Assembly (NCBI GenBank): GCA_000827265.1
Contig: KN834834.1
Span: 1 to 64,000 of the forward strand
DNA from: Collybiopsis luxurians FD-317 M1
Taxonomy: Eukaryota; Basidiomycota; Agaricomycetes; Agaricales; Omphalotaceae
Direction of reading: 5' to 3'
DNA length: 64,000 nt
The position numbers and the translations under genes were made by a program. This document shows, one piece after another, positions 11,514-22,582 of the stretch (the stretch's first letter is position 1; every line of letters begins with the position of its first letter). The notes beneath the pieces are model-generated. The model ran no database searches. It had not been told where the DNA came from and worked only from the letters and a program-made list of their open reading frames with translations.

Positions 11514-12052
11514 CTAATCCCCTCCGCCATCCCCACCGCCATCCCCACCATCTCCACCCCCGTCCCCTCCATCTCCACCGCCATCCCCTCCGTCTCCACC
11601 CCCGTCCCCTTCATCTCCACCCTGGTCCCCTCCATCTCCACCCACGTTCCCACTTCCAGCTCCCCAGCCATACCCGTGGTGAGAATCATGGTGATACGTT
11701 GGTTCTGGTGGTGGGATAGAATAATAAGGTGACTCAAAAGTTGAAGATCTCTGGACTTCTTGATCTCCGTCCTGAGTCCTCGGCGTAAATGCGGTCTGCG
11801 CGGATGCAGACCTAGAATTTGAGATTCTTGTTCCGCCAGTGTTATTCGGAATCCTCCCAAATGAATAAGGACTTGTTCGATTACGTCTCGGCCGACGTAT
11901 TATCCATGACCATAAACCATAAATAGTAGTGCAGACTATGACAAATCCTGCAACTTGTACAAAATTAGGATGAAGATAATGCAAATTGTTGTTAAAGGTG
12001 GGTACATACGCGATATGATGACTATTCCTGCAACAGTAATTTTAAGTGTCAT
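11514..12052 (-). CDS. Small single-pass membrane protein with Gly/Asp-rich tail
   Basis: Family not recognised. Two exons (12010-12052 and 11514-11953, joined over GTATGT...AAG) give 160 residues. The N-terminus is one hydrophobic segment, TVAGIVIISLAGFVIVCTTIYGL, about residues 6-29, followed by a basic stop-transfer stretch (RRPRRNR). The middle is polar and Ser/Tyr/His-rich. From about residue 115 the protein is almost only Gly and Asp (GGD, GGGD units), encoded by C/T-rich triplet repeats on the plus strand. The likely topology is a short luminal or outside N-terminus with a cytosolic tail, but this is inference. The repeat will vary in copy number. It could be a spurious model, although the intron, the TM segment and the charge pattern argue otherwise. 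Confidence 0.5.
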
Positions 12053-13030
12053 ATGAAGTTACCAGTTCCAGGGAGATAAATGTAGCTAAAGAAGATGAAG
12101 TATCAGCTTGTCAAGAGTATAGCGTTTACAATGGACTCGAGGTACCGCAGGTGCAACGCTGAAGCACTATTGTCGTTATGGCCGACACTGGTAGTTAATA
12201 TATGCAAAAACCGCAACACTTACTACTGGGTAGCATTTATATAGCTGTGAACAGGGGTGTGGGCCATGTGGAGGTTGTTAGTCCGACCAGCTCATCAACA
12301 CCTGTCACCGCAGTAGTTCTTCGATGTTTTGAAAGTTCGCGTCAGGTGAAGTTTACGGATGTCAGTTGACGACGGAGTGACTTCATTGTCTATTCATTAG
12401 CTTAACAGCTATAAAATTGACTCAAGAAGAGATGAAGTTAACCTGGGCAACCGACAAGATTTGGAGCTAACTATATATTCCCGAAGCTGTACCCAACTTC
12501 TTTCAAAACCTGTAAAGAAGTCTAAAATTCTAAACATCCAAGTCAAGTCTAAATTTTACGAGAGCCGTAATGATTTAATTAATTTTTTTTTTTTGTCATG
12601 ATGTGAAATCACTCTTATTCTGCTCAAGTTTCCCGTACTTCATTGCTTTCGGTGAAGGTCTAGCATATTTCTGGAGGTTCCTGATTCCCGATGTTTCTTA
12701 CCTGTAGCCCACAGCCTTACCCGAATCTTCTTTCCTGGTACCTTGACTTGAAACCACGCTGCTTGATAGAGTGGATTTAAAAACTGATCTAATCACGGAT
12801 TTACCGTACCCTTTGATTCCAAGTTCGTTTATGCAGCAAGGAGCCTTCCCGACACAACACGGTCGAGCCGGCATTTTTTATTTGTTGGATGTAACAGGTT
12901 AGCTTCTTCTGAGCTTCAAGTTGGGAATACATATACACTTTATATTAACATCTTCCTCTTTTTGAGACACAAATTAGCTCTTTCCTTAGAATCAATAAGC
13001 ATACATACTCCTTCGCCCCCTTTGCTACAA
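12053..13030. other. Intergenic spacer
   Basis: No gene seen. A T-rich run lies at about 12582-12594. Otherwise unremarkable. Confidence 0.4.
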
Positions 13031-14111
13031 CTACACCTCCGTTCCCCTAAAAACCTCTTCAAAAATCCCGAAATTTCTCACTCCATTACCTGGAGCACTA
13101 TACACCGCGAAGACAACTTTAGTAAAACGTCCTTTAAATTCTGGATCGAGAAGAATAGTACGCATTTCCATCGCGACCACGCGAGGCGGGCAAGCATATG
13201 CTCCACAGCCCATTGCACCTACATGAAAAAGTGATATTGAGATCAGGCAGAGGGAAAGGAGAGAAAGTACTATAAGTAAGATAGAAAGAATACACTGCAA
13301 GAGACCAGGGAAAATTAAACACGCACCAAGAACCAAATATTTCTGTCCATTCCATGCGGCCATCCGATACACCAGCTTGATTTTTCCTCTTAAATCTTCC
13401 AGATCGCTGTCATATTTGAACTTCTCGCCATCGGGAGTTTTAATTACTTCTGGACCGCAAGGTGCCGCTACAGTGATGACCGATACCACTCGACGTTCGG
13501 ACGGAGGGAGATCAACACAATTGTGGTCGAGGTCATGTTTGAATATGACAACGCCAGGCGAAAAGACACCAGCAATTGAGCCTGGGCCGGTATTTGGCCA
13601 TGGATAATATGAAGGAAGGAGGGTACGGAAAAGGGTTGAGGAGTAGCAGAGCGCTTCTTCCTAGTACACGAGAACATATTGAATTAGATATACTTGCTGG
13701 CACAATCAGAGGCACTCGATGACGCAAATACGGCAACAATCCATCGAAACCTACCTGAGTCTTGGTGAGCGTCGAATCCCATCCCCCACCAGGCAAGGCA
13801 TCACTCGCTAAATTCAATACCGCGACCTTCCCAGTCGCATTCTCCGGATCCTCGTCGATTAGCTGCCGAGCGAGAGTAAACGAATCCAAGTTAATGATCT
13901 CGACGCTGATTGCTTTATGCGCTTGGATATCGGGCGTAGCAAGGGGAGGAAGGGGAGACATCTGCTCTGCAATAAACGTCGATTCCATTGTAGCTCCTTG
14001 AGACGCATGCTCAATAGTTATGTTTTCAGTACGACTAATGGTATCACGAGAAACAGCACGGCGTTGAGCCCAGGTAAGAGTGCATTTGGGAGGAGCTGGG
14101 GAAGTGGACAT
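13031..14111 (-). CDS. Microbial-type poly(ADP-ribose) glycohydrolase domain protein
   Basis: Enzymes of this macrodomain-like family (TIGR02452, PARG_cat microbial type) hydrolyse ADP-ribose chains. Three exons, 13755-14111, 13327-13660 and 13031-13218, sum to 879 nt, or 292 residues. The catalytic signature is complete and spans the first intron: GGGWDSTLTKT then QEE, i.e. GGG-X8-QEE, preceded by NLASDALP. Downstream, VSVITVAAPCGPEV is the conserved AAP segment, and VYSAPGNGVRNFGIFEEVF is the C-terminal substrate-side block. I chose the ATG at 14111 (MSTSPAPP); an upstream in-frame ATG at 14177 would add 22 residues. The neighbours give no functional hint. Function is taken from the family; activity was not tested here. 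Confidence 0.88.
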
Positions 14112-14177
14112 GATAGATCTGGGTGGGTTTGAGTCATGCTGAGCGCCCGGAATCAAGGTGTGTAACTGAGGATACAT

Positions 14178-15342
14178 TGCCTTTTTAGTTCAGATCACAT
14201 GTGACGTATTTCGGATTGGAACCTTTAGCGCTCAGAAGCATCCACGTTCACTTCTCACTGTTCATCCGTCTCTTTCGATTCGACCTGTATTCATTCTGGA
14301 GCAGAACAAACACCTCAAATACATGCATATTCTTCCGACATTCGTTTGTTGCAGCACTCATTTGTCCTTGAACCTCTTCGCACTATGGCCAAACTTGGAG
14401 GAACCAAGCTTGTCCCTTCTCTTTTGTCCCTAATTAGGTAATACGTACCTTGCACAACTTGTATCTACAAGATCTATGCGGTTCTTATGTTTCTCAGCGA
14501 CGTCTCCGCTTTCCACCCCAACTCCTCTTTCATTCTACCCAATTCCCTTCCTATCACCGTCAGTCCTTCCCCCTGATAATGATCGCAAAAGTACACGATT
14601 CCCATTTCTTGTAGAATGAAGCGAATTAGTAAAGTCCGAGGGCGAAATTCGAAGAAGCCTAGCTTCGTATTGCTTGAGAGTCGAATAAAGTTGCGAATTG
14701 GAAACGCGTGAAAAAGCGATGATCCATGAACTCTACATCGTCAGACGGAATTCTATGAGCGAGTCCGTCAGCACGACCACCTTTCGCTTGACCTGTTATG
14801 AATATGCGAATTCAATAAAGTACAGTTTTGGGACTCGTGTTTTGCCGCGCGATCCATTCGGCGGCCTACACTCACACGTTTAAATTGATGTAGATCATCG
14901 TACAGTATGATTCAGAAATACGCTTGTACTTATATGTAGTCCGAGTGATAAATCATTCAGTCCCTGAGAAAAATCACGCGTCCGCGCTGAATGGTGGACA
15001 GTTTCAAAGCCACGGGCGGTATATAAAGAAGCTATTAGACATGTAAAATCTTCCGCTCTCGAGAATCCCATCAACTATGGGAGAAAAGGCCAAGTGCGTA
15101 AAAAGTGCAACCAAAACCGTAAAGAATCAGGCATTGCCGCTCCGACGCTAAGGATGATGATTCAAGACATACCTTACATGCCATGTAGTGCAGATATTGA
15201 CAGCTTGCCAATCATCTCAACATCTTGACATCGGTTATGAACATCCTCCGCGAGGAAGTTTAGAAAGACTCAGGAAGCCGTGATAGCATGCTTCTCATAT
15301 TTAAGTTGATGCGAATTACTCTTCTGCCCCCCATCACCCACC
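14178..15342. other. Intergenic region, with a possible tiny spliced ORF near 14394
   Basis: At 14394 an ATG opens MAKLGGTKLVPSLLSLI, followed by a plausible 65-nt intron (GTAATA...TCAG) and a second segment (VSAFHPNSSFILPNSLPIT) that stops by about 14575. About 43 residues result; no family was recognised, so it is not called as a gene. TATAAA occurs at about 15021. Sequence from about 15170 to 15340 is duplicated at 18608-18780. Confidence 0.35.
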
Positions 15343-17448
15343 ATGTGGACTTTCAGCTTAATATTAGCACTGGTGAGTTGCAAGTTGGTTTAAGTTGACA
15401 ATGAACTGCATAAAAAATAAAGAATTTTTTGATCCAATAGGTCACACACTTCCTTTTCCACTTTTTTGAACCTGCAATCGCCGCATCGCCATTGCTAATA
15501 GTGGGTCTTACTCCCTTACTTATATCAGCAAAGCTATCCTGGCCCTTCCTCCCGTTCACATTCCGAATAATCCAAACTTATGCCGAATATCTTGGCTTTC
15601 TCCTACTCTCGATTGCGTTATACCGCGTGTCACCCTTCCACCCACTCTACTCAGTTCCCGGACCATTTTTAGCCAAAGTTTCAAAGTTTTACGGAGTATG
15701 GATGACATGGACAGGGCGCCAACACATCCTTGTCCATTCTATACATGCATTATATGGTCCCTATGTTCGAGTGGGTGAGTGTACTATATTATTCTTCAGC
15801 ACAGCCTGTATAAAGGTATATACTGCAGGGCCTAACGATATATCAATTGTGGATGAGAATGCTATCAAGACTGTGTTGGGTGCAGGGGGCCTTAATAAGG
15901 GGCAATGTGAGCATTTCATTCATAATTAAGATGAGTTCATGCTTAATTGTATATTCAGATTATGAGGCAAGAACAGATCCAAATGCTCCCGGAAATTTGG
16001 TTACATTAAGTGGCGAAAAACACGCTATGAGAAGACGCCTTTGGAACCGAGGCATGAGCAATGAATCTTTGAAGGAGTACGAAGCTATCATAACGAAGCG
16101 GGCACTTCAGCTTGCCGCTCAATTATCAAAGCCAGAGAACACCACTGCCGATCTTTCAAAGTGGTTAGGATTTTTCACGTAAGTTATCTTCAATGTTCAC
16201 GTCAATGTATTAAAAAGACACTCGCAATTCCAGACTTGATTTTATGGGTGACATGGCGTATGTTTCAACTTTTGGTTGGGATTATAGATATCCTGATGTT
16301 TTCATTTAGTTTTGGAGGAGGTTTTGAAACCTTAATTGAGGGTGCAGATCGAGAGAATATAAAGGTTGCTATAACAAGGTTTGCAAAGTGTGTATAGTAT
16401 ACGAAGCATTTGTTAGCTTGGGTTAACAGCCTGGACTCAGATTTGCTTCCATGGTTTCACATATACCATGGGCATCGCAAGCAATTCAGAAGATTCCGCT
16501 GGTAAATCGGGATCTTCTGACCTTGCGCAGATTTGCCCTGAACAAAGCTACTGAACGGCTGCAGTCTACGTCCCTCAAGAAAGATTTATGGTATCATTTG
16601 GTTGGTTGCGAAATTCACATCTTAATTCTCTCTAATGATACTGATTTGATATACTTTTAAGAGGGACGAAGCGGGATTGGAGAAAGAACAGCCACCCTTG
16701 AAGGATGTGATTTCCGATGGAGGACTTGCCATAATAGCAGGATCAGACACGACCGCTTCTGCATTGAGCATTCTGTTCTTCCTTCTAATGATCCATCCAG
16801 CAACTTATGAAAAGCTTCAGAAGGAGATCCATGACATATATCCTTCTGGTTCAGATGTATTCGATACTTCGAAACATGGTCAGCTTTTTTTTCTCAATGC
16901 GTGCATGTGAGTGCGAGATCAATTTTACAACGCAAAGTAATAACGATTATGTTATGGAATAGTAACGAAGCGCTTCGGATGTATCCTCCAGTGCCTACAG
17001 GTGGACCTAGAACTACTGGAAGATCTGAAAGAGTCATCGGAGGCAGGTATGACAATCAAGGTTGTCTTCGAGTAATATTGCCAAACTGATGTTTAACACT
17101 CTACTGTGGCACAGGGTAATACCTGCCCATACGCAGATATATATGCCTCCATACTCACTCCATAGGGATCCACACTATTTCTCATCTCCCAATGACTTTA
17201 TTCCCGAACGGTGGCTCGAAATGGAGCATGAGCCAGTTGCATTCATTCCATTTTCCTTCGGACCTGCAAATTGCGCAGGAAAGGGGCTCGCCCGTAGAGA
17301 GATGTTAATGGTGGCCAGTTTGCTTTTACAAAGATTTCATTTTACCCTTGCCCCGGAATTTGACCAGATTTCATGGGTTGATAACCTCCATGATTACTTT
17401 ATTGTGACGAGAATTCCACTTTGGACAAAGATTGCTGTCAAAAAGTAG
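15343..17448 (+). CDS. Cytochrome P450 monooxygenase
   Basis: A microsomal haem-thiolate monooxygenase, probably anchored in the ER. Ten exons fit: 15343-15372, 15441-15774, 15829-15906, 15959-16178, 16234-16257, 16310-16378, 16441-16600, 16662-16906, 16963-17046, 17115-17448. They total 1578 nt, or 525 residues. The N-terminus has two or three hydrophobic segments, then the proline hinge (PGPFLAK). The I-helix is GLAIIAGSDTTAS; the ExxR is in NEALRMYPPVP; the PERW motif is FIPERW; the haem loop is FSFGPANCAGKGLA with its Cys ligand. The tail is complete. The donor of exon 6 is ambiguous (16378 or 16387; both keep frame). Its substrate is unknown. The 5' flank and first exons are duplicated in the remnant at 18.6-19.0 kb. 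Confidence 0.93.
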
Positions 17449-18149
17449 ATAAAGGAAATTATGGGGTTATTGTTGATAAACGAATGGGAACCTCGAGGGG
17501 AAAGCAAGCAAGATCAATTGAATAATACTAACTATGACACATATATAGCTATGTAAGTAACTCGAGTCAATGGAATCAAAGCTATGGATTAAGGTAATGC
17601 AGACGGAGTAAGTATATGCAGAGTGGCCAGACAACTGATGGCATGGGTGTTCCTTAACAGTTATAAATAAGGCTCGATTCCATAGATTTTTACATATTCC
17701 TCTTTCTCCGCAGTAATGCACTAATTAGATCATAAGTTTACTCTGATATCAAAATATGCTTGTAAGTATGTGAACTGTGTATTCATCGTCTTCCTTGATC
17801 TGGAAGTGCAAAGCCACCGGCAAGTGCAAGATTGTTCTTGAAACATTTCCTGTGCCCTCATTCTGATATATTCATTTCGGAAATTTTGCTGCGTTAACTA
17901 GATGGTATATGCAAAGATATTCCAAACTCGTAACTCTGATAAGTTACATGGAAAAGATTTAGGATCCTTAACAATGTTGAAAGTAGCCATGATTGTGCCT
18001 TGATGGTAAAAATTAAGCCGGAAGGGCTTTCAGCTCTGTCGCGGCAGCGCTTACCTCAAATGAGAGTGAGCTTATGTGTATCTTCTTGATAATCAGACGG
18101 GACCCTTAATTTAACTATACACTTTGTGGATGAGCATGTTGCATTTCAG
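17449..18149. other. Spacer downstream of the P450 gene
   Basis: AT-rich, no gene recognised. Short open frames on the minus strand (17467-17721) look random. Confidence 0.35.
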
Positions 18150-18290
18150 CGCTTGGCTGGAACCAAGCTGTGGTTCCAATCCATATTTTGCGAATACTTC
18201 CTGAACTACTACTTTGAGTTTGACATGTTGCTAGTATGAATAGAGGTCGAATATGAGAAGCTGATACTACTCTACATATGTTGCAACTTC
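18150..18290 (+). repeat. Direct repeat A, 3' flank of the P450 duplication
   Basis: The segment is clearly similar to 19077-19240. Shared blocks include GAGTTTGACATG and ATATGAGAAGCTGATACTAC, in the same order and spacing, with small indels. It marks the right part of the duplicated unit. Confidence 0.7.
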
Positions 18291-18607
18291 GAGGGGCACC
18301 TTTGCATTAGTGTTTGTTGTCCTTTGACAATTGCATCTTTGAGGCTCAGTGGAGCAGCTGTGTGGAAGACATTTAAGGATAAAGCCACTCTGGAAAATTA
18401 TACGATAATCACCGCTTGGTACAACCGTGTCAATACTGACTCGGAGTAGTAGCTTCAGTGTAATTACTAACAGCTCCATTACATTCCAAAACCTACGGCT
18501 GTCGGCTCTAGCCACAAATATTCCAATCTAAATTCTTTAAAAGGAGCAATGACATTTCGATAAGAAAGTCATTGTGATACGCTTATATAACATAAATAAT
18601 GATCGAA

Positions 18608-19020
18608 GAGGTACCTGACATGCCATGTCGTATACTACTAATAGATACTATGTACCGACAGGTGCCAAGCATCTCGCCATTTTGACGTCGGTTAAGAACA
18701 TCCTCCGCGAGGAAGTTTGGGCAATCTATGAAATTTCGTGAAGCCATGACAGCAGGCTCCGCCGCATGTTTAAGTGATTGAAAATTTCGTCTACCCCCGT
18801 CAACACCCTTCCTTCCACACTTTTCAGAAGCCCCTATCGCAGCATTGCCCTTATGATAGTGGGTCTTACTCCCTTGGTCGTAACGCCTAAGCTATCCTTT
18901 GCTACCATTCTCCTTCTAAATCATGATCCATTTTATGCAGAATATCTTGTACTCTTAAGAGCCTCGAACGGCATGTCACCCTTCCACTCACAGCCCAGAC
19001 CGTCTTTAGCTAAACCTTAA
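18608..19020 (+). pseudogene. Truncated P450 duplicate (5' flank plus N-terminal exons)
   Basis: The first half matches the upstream flank of the intact P450 (shared block AACATCCTCCGCGAGGAAGT, about 15243 and 18710). The second half (18778-19020) encodes a decayed version of P450 exon 2: IVGLTPLVVTPKLS against IVGLTPLLISAKLS, YAEYL against YAEYL, SPFHSQPRPSLAKP against SPFHPLYSVPGPFLAK. It stops at 19018-19020 soon after the proline hinge. All the rest of the gene is missing, and only about 60 bp separates it from repeat copy A'. This is a relic of a tandem copy that lost roughly 2.3 kb. Confidence 0.8.
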
Positions 19021-19076
19021 GTATGGATGACGGCTGCGTTATCTGGCCGTGGGAACCTAGCAGAATGATAGGTAAT

Positions 19077-19240
19077 CCTGGCTGGACACTAGCTGTGGCT
19101 CCGATAAATATTCTGTGAATATCTCCTGGACTATTATTTTTGAGTTTGACATGCTGTCTCAACCTGCTAGTAGACTAAGCTAATGTTAATAAAACTTAAA
19201 TATGAGAAGCTGATACTACATATGTTCATTGTTGCATCAC
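19077..19240 (+). repeat. Direct repeat A', second copy
   Basis: Second copy of 18150-18290 (see that entry). It directly follows the P450 relic, whereas in the intact copy the same sequence lies about 0.7 kb after the P450 stop. Confidence 0.7.
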
Positions 19241-19276
19241 AGGATGCAAAATTTGAATTATGCTAATTCTCGGCTA

Positions 19277-22200
19277 CTAAGCCGCAAAACCACTAGGGTT
19301 GATATTCAAGGCAAATTTTGTTGGAGGGATGATACCAGGTTGTGCTCTGGAGGGAGTAAACGGATGAGACTGCTGGGAGTCTGCTTGAATGTATGGCTCA
19401 ATATGTGGCTGTTTCCTGCCCTTCTTTAACTCAAACCGCATAGTGAGCCTTCCAAATGCTGCCGCACTAGAGTCCTCTAAACTTATGCTCACCCTATAAC
19501 GGCAGGAAAAAAAAACTGCGATCACCAAAATAAGAATGAATGCAGCACTACCGATAACACTTCCAGTAATTTCTCCAACCCTTGCTCTACCAGTATTGGA
19601 GTGAGAAATGCTGGTCCCATTGTTTGAGGGAGAGAAGACTGTTCTCTTTGGGAGGCTAAAGCAATAGTAATTAGTATATCAATGGAAATTAGTAGTAAAT
19701 ATATCAGATGCGTGCAATAACCCTTACTTAAGAGCTAGCAGAGAGTACATTGCTCCTTGAGCAGGACTGCACGAGCAGTTAGTATTACAATTTAATCAAC
19801 TTGGTTTGAAACTTAGACAAACAGACCTGGAAGCACCACCTATAATACTCCCGTCAGATGTATTATATGTTGTAGGGAAGACAGCATAATTGTTTAAATT
19901 TGATGCTGCGGCATGTGCCATTGAAACTAGGAAGTCTCTGGTCTTTGAGTCAGTGGCGGTCGCAGCAGTGAAGAGTGTCCAGTGGGTTTTGGCTATACTC
20001 TCTGCATTACTGTCAAATGGGAGTCCAAATGGTTTTGCTATGTCAACTATCTATCAGTAACATCGCCCAAATGATTTAGAGTCAAGGGTGACCTGTGGAA
20101 GCGGCATCAGAATACCATGAAGTCTGTTTGCTGTATGTCTGGAGAAAGTGAATGACTTCCAGAGGATTTGAGAAATCGAAAGAACAAAACTTACGTTATT
20201 ATCAACAAGATTGAAGCCAAGAAGCTTATCAGGGTAAAGATTGTAGATCATACCCCAGGAGTTTGAATCTTCATATGTCGACGTTAAATGCCCCGACGAT
20301 CCAGCAAGATTCTGCCATTGAGACACCAGAGAGGAGGCAGTGCTCTTCATTTCGATAAATAATAATTTGTCAAAAATTAGAGAAAAAGTATGAAATACTT
20401 ACAGAATAGTATCTATAATCGTCAGGCTCCCCTACTGCTCTACTGATCTCTGCCATTGATCTGATAGCTAGAATACCCTTGATGGCTAAGTTGGTCATAT
20501 TAGGACTCTTCAGTTTGTCCGCTGTCAAGCTGGAGTCATAAGAGTGGTAACCGGAAGAAAAAATGAATCATTGGCTTACTATCCGTTTGGGGTTAAAGGC
20601 TGATCCGACACCAGTGTGGCGGTCCACCTCTTCAGCGTAGGGTACTGACAACCGAAAAAATTTATAGGATAAGCAATCTAGAGAGACATCTCAAAGATTA
20701 AACATAGACAAAAAACATACATATAAAGAGAGTAACGATTTGTCACCGCTGAATATTGCATGTGCCCAGACCATTATCAACATGTCACCCGTAGTCTCAA
20801 TTGCCAGATCTAATGCTGGGTCTGTATTGCCTATGGCGGATGGGAAGGCATCGCCCAGGCCTGCAGCGGAGATATCATTCTTGTACAGTTCAGATGATTC
20901 AAATTGTAGAAGTGGCTGGAGTAGGTATCCAGCCCAAGACGCGTTAAGAAACAAAATTGCTGGGAATGCGGCATATAAAATATCAACTGGGTTTGTTCGC
21001 CTTGAATTTTCCCAGTGTCGAACTCAGAAGACAAATCTTTGCGAAGCCAGAAACGACTCACCGAGAATTTCCTATGTCCTTCATGAAAATCAGAATATCA
21101 GATTTATTGAGTTGGCCATTCGAATCGGAGCCAACTGTAATTTCCATTCCAGCCACGACCTGCCTTGACGCTAAAGAAACCAAGTCGGCATAGTTAGGAG
21201 ATATCTGATTTGCGTCTGAAATAATTCTACTATCCAGCACAATGGCGCGCTGGAGAGCATTGGACGCATCGTTCATAAAATTTGACATCTGTACGAAGTG
21301 GTGATGGAGATGCATTGATTTTGTATATCAAGAGTACATACCGCTGTCGGGACATCCGAATATTTTGTCAGAAAGTATGGGTGGCGGGTTTGCCTACCAG
21401 CAGTCGTAGTGTCATCAATGTCCCCATTTCGGACTAATCCGATTCCCCACACTACTGGGGATGAAGTGGAGGAGATAATGCCCAGATCATGACTGAGAGC
21501 GAGGACAGGCCAACGACTACAGAAAGAGACAAGATATTGAAGACCCAGCCTTGAAAAAGGAAAAGTACTTACTCTTCGATTTTTCGGTAAAATGTATCCT
21601 GAACGTTGGCTAGCTTGCTATTATTGAGGAATCCACTGCGAACAAGAGTATCCTGGCCGGTTTCATAAGTTGCACTTGCTCCCTGAGATCTCTGTTAGCG
21701 GAGAAAATCGAAGTGCGAGGACTTACAGCATTCGTGACATGATAAACCACTCCATCCTCCGCAATGTTATTCACTTCGGTCATAAGTTTGAGAAGCGAGC
21801 GCTGTGCTTGATGATAAATAATGCCATTGCTCGTGGAGGTATTCCACTGGATATCATCCTCGACGTTGTCTGATAACCATTCTAGTTACAGATGTAAGCG
21901 CATTGTGGGACTAAACCAATACCCATCAGGAGGAAAATTTACCTCCACTAATATCCTGGTATACTTGAAGAGAATGTGAATTTTGGTCTGTTGAGGAGGC
22001 CTCAAGAAAAATATAAGTGAACGGAAAGGATTGTAAAACCAGATCTTCCGGCTGAAAAAAAATGAGGATCAAGAATGTCATCAAGAAAACTATACGCAAC
22101 GCACTCACCTCTATCGGACTAAGAAAGGTAATATTTATTGCCATTTTTCCGGCCGTGAAACTAAGAATGGAACGAGACGGGGTGATTTGACAACCAATGT

Positions 22201-22539
22201 AAGTCGCAGGATTTAATGAAATATTGTTGCTTAGCAGAGGTGCACCCAGCCAGCTATACAACGCGCCATCAACCCGCAGCAAACCGGCCCACCCCAAATT
22301 CTAAAATAAGCAGACAAAGAATCAATAGCAAGATGGTCGCAGAACCAACTACATACATGATTGGTCCAGAATTTGGGCCATTTTTGGAATGAATTACCAG
22401 ACGTCACTGTTGAAGGATTAGGCAAGTAAGCCTGCAAATAGGGTGATCGGACAGCGAGCGGAATTGCGGGAGGTTGAATAGATTGGCCCAACCCTTGAAG
22501 AATAAACAAGGAAGCGAGACTCTGGATGAGAAGAAACAT
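19277..22539 (-). CDS. Glutaminase A-like secreted protein with C-terminal membrane anchor
   Basis: Resembles the fungal GtaA family (DUF4965/DUF5127/DUF1793 architecture), extracellular L-glutamine hydrolases. It has a signal peptide (LLIQSLASLFILQGLGQS), then PLAVRSPYLQAYLP and WPKFWTNH, split by the first intron. Next come NLGWAGLLRVDGALYSWLG and the mid-domain blocks. The C-terminal DUF1793-type block reads NSWGMIYNLYPDKLLGFNLV. The first exons are 22357-22539, 22109-22300, 21943-22051 and 21727-21881; about ten more short exons follow. The last exon (19277-19528) adds a hydrophobic segment (SAAFILILVIAVFFSC) and a basic polar tail of about 75 residues. That suggests anchoring at the plasma membrane or wall rather than free secretion. 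Family assignment is solid; the enzymatic activity is inferred. Confidence 0.85.
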
Positions 22540-22569
22540 GGCTGCAGATTGATACGCCGAATGTCCGGT

Positions 22570-22582
22570 GGGGGGGGGGGGG
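22570..22582. repeat. Poly-G run of 13 in the glutaminase upstream region
   Basis: An uninterrupted G13 (C13 on the gene strand) 31 bp upstream of the glutaminase-like ATG, probably within its 5' UTR or core promoter. Length may vary between strains or be a sequencing artefact. Confidence 0.7.
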
